Under the pieces are notes generated by a model. That model was not told the origin of the DNA. It did no database searches and worked only from the letters and a program-made list of their open reading frames with translations. A program made the translations under genes and the position numbers. Below are positions 63,346 through 64,000 of a stretch of DNA of 64,000 nucleotides, in pieces (the stretch's first letter is position 1; every line of letters starts with the position of its first letter). This DNA is from Pseudoxanthomonas dokdonensis (GTDB lineage: Bacteria; Pseudomonadota; Gammaproteobacteria; Xanthomonadales; Xanthomonadaceae), in assembly GCF_001431405.1 (NCBI RefSeq), contig NZ_LDJL01000011.1, positions 372,001 through 436,000 on the forward strand, in the 5' to 3' direction.

Positions 63346-64000
63346 ATGTCCAATCCCTCCCCCGCCCCCCGTACGTCCCTGCAGAAGCTGTTCCTGACAG
63401 GCCTGTTGACCCTGCTGCCCATCTGGCTGACCTGGGTCGTGGTCAAGTTCGTGTTCGTGCTGCTGTCCGATGCCAGCAAGCCCATCGTCGGTCCGCTGTC
63501 ACAGGAAATCGCCGCCTCGTTCCCACAGTCGCTGGGCTGGATCAGCGCGTTGTGGGTGCAGAACACCATCGCGATGGTGGCCACGGTCGGGGTGATCCTG
63601 CTGGTCGGCTTCCTCGCCCGCCGGGTCATCGGCCAGCGCATCCTCGGCTGGTTCGAACTGCTGATCTTGCGGGTGCCGCTGGCCAGCACCATCTACACCA
63701 GCGCGCGCAAACTGCTGGACATCCTGCAGACCAAGCCGGGCAGCACCCAGCGCGTGGTGCTGGTCGACTTTCCGCATCGCGAAATGAAGTCGGTGGGCCT
63801 GGTCACCCGGGTCATGCGCGAGGAAGGCAGCGGTCGCGAGTTGGCCGCAGTCTATGTGCCGACCACGCCCAACCCGACCTCCGGCTACCTGGAAATCGTG
63901 CCGGTGGAACTGCTGACGCCGACCGACTGGAGCGTCGACCAGGCGATGAGTTTCATCATCTCCGGTGGCGCGGTGGCGCCGGAAAGCATGCCATTCACCC
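63346..64000 (+). CDS. DUF502 membrane protein, N-terminal part (runs off window)
   Basis: At least 218 residues from MSNPSPAPRTSLQKLFLTGL are present, and no stop is reached before the window ends. Two transmembrane segments are visible (LLTLLPIWLTWVVVKFVFVL and IAMVATVGVILLVGFLARRV). They are followed by PLASTIYTSARKLLDILQ and the soluble YVPTTPNPTSGYLEIVP, all diagnostic of DUF502. The function is unknown. In relatives this gene precedes aspS. Confidence 0.92.
   Translation, partial: MSNPSPAPRTSLQKLFLTGLLTLLPIWLTWVVVKFVFVLLSDASKPIVGPLSQEIAASFPQSLGWISALWVQNTIAMVATVGVILLVGFLARRVIGQRILGWFELLILRVPLASTIYTSARKLLDILQTKPGSTQRVVLVDFPHREMKSVGLVTRVMREEGSGRELAAVYVPTTPNPTSGYLEIVPVELLTPTDWSVDQAMSFIISGGAVAPESMPFT

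Overview
The window is 64 kb of GC-rich chromosome from a gammaproteobacterium, most likely of the Xanthomonadaceae/Lysobacteraceae (Xanthomonas, Stenotrophomonas, Lysobacter or a relative). The evidence is gene order and protein style: map-glnD-dapD-dapE-asnB run on the minus strand opposite rpsB-tsf-pyrH-frr-uppS-cdsA-dxr-rseP-bamA-lpxD-fabZ-lpxA-lpxB-rnhB-dnaE-accA-tilS on the plus strand. GTAG-headed palindromic (REP-like) repeats also fit this group. I saw no rRNA, tRNA, CRISPR array, prophage or complete insertion sequence.

Layout. 1-3.5 kb: the 3' end of a penicillin acylase family gene, then a three-gene set (sulfite-oxidase-like molybdoprotein, GreA/B-like protein, FNR-type flavin reductase). 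3.6-11.5 kb (minus): asparagine synthase with its own leader, lysine/diaminopimelate genes dapE and dapD, the PII uridylyltransferase glnD and methionine aminopeptidase. 11.6-29.2 kb (plus): translation factors, UMP kinase, ribosome recycling, then a nearly continuous envelope-building block (undecaprenyl-PP synthase, CDP-DAG synthase, DXP reductoisomerase, sigma-E protease RseP, BamA, and the lipid A genes lpxD-fabZ-lpxA-lpxB) and rnhB. 29.2-33.3 kb: a small accessory block of uncharacterised genes under a membrane-anchored winged-helix/TPR regulator. 33.4-41.3 kb: dnaE, accA, a signal-peptidase-like gene that lacks the catalytic serine, tilS, xseB, ispA. 41.3-51.5 kb (mainly minus): DUF4870, pmbA, yjgA, tldD, yhdP, rng, maf. 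51.6-53.2 kb: a SIMPL-domain protein and a TonB-like protein. 53.3-59.5 kb (minus): the leuS-lptE-holA-nadD-rsfS-rlmH cluster. 59.6-64 kb: a secreted amidohydrolase, a DUF998-like membrane protein, a CnoX-type thioredoxin, a DUF4442 protein and the start of a DUF502 membrane protein.

Most genes are housekeeping. The strongest new-looking signal is in the 251 bp before asnB. A 31-codon open reading frame with four asparagine codons, two of them adjacent, is followed by a perfect hairpin with a T-run. A segment inside the reading frame can pair with the 5' arm of that hairpin. This is the architecture of a classical translation-coupled attenuator, here apparently sensing charged tRNA-Asn to control asparagine synthesis. 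Other points of interest are the paralogous unknown pair with a shared C-terminal tail in the 29-33 kb block, the Ser-to-Asp signal peptidase homologue, a sigma-E-type promoter between rseP and bamA, and several start codons placed 6-8 nt after -10-like hexamers (candidate leaderless mRNAs).

All functions are assigned from recognisable motifs and gene context without database searches. Starts were chosen by family N-termini, Shine-Dalgarno sequences and overlaps.
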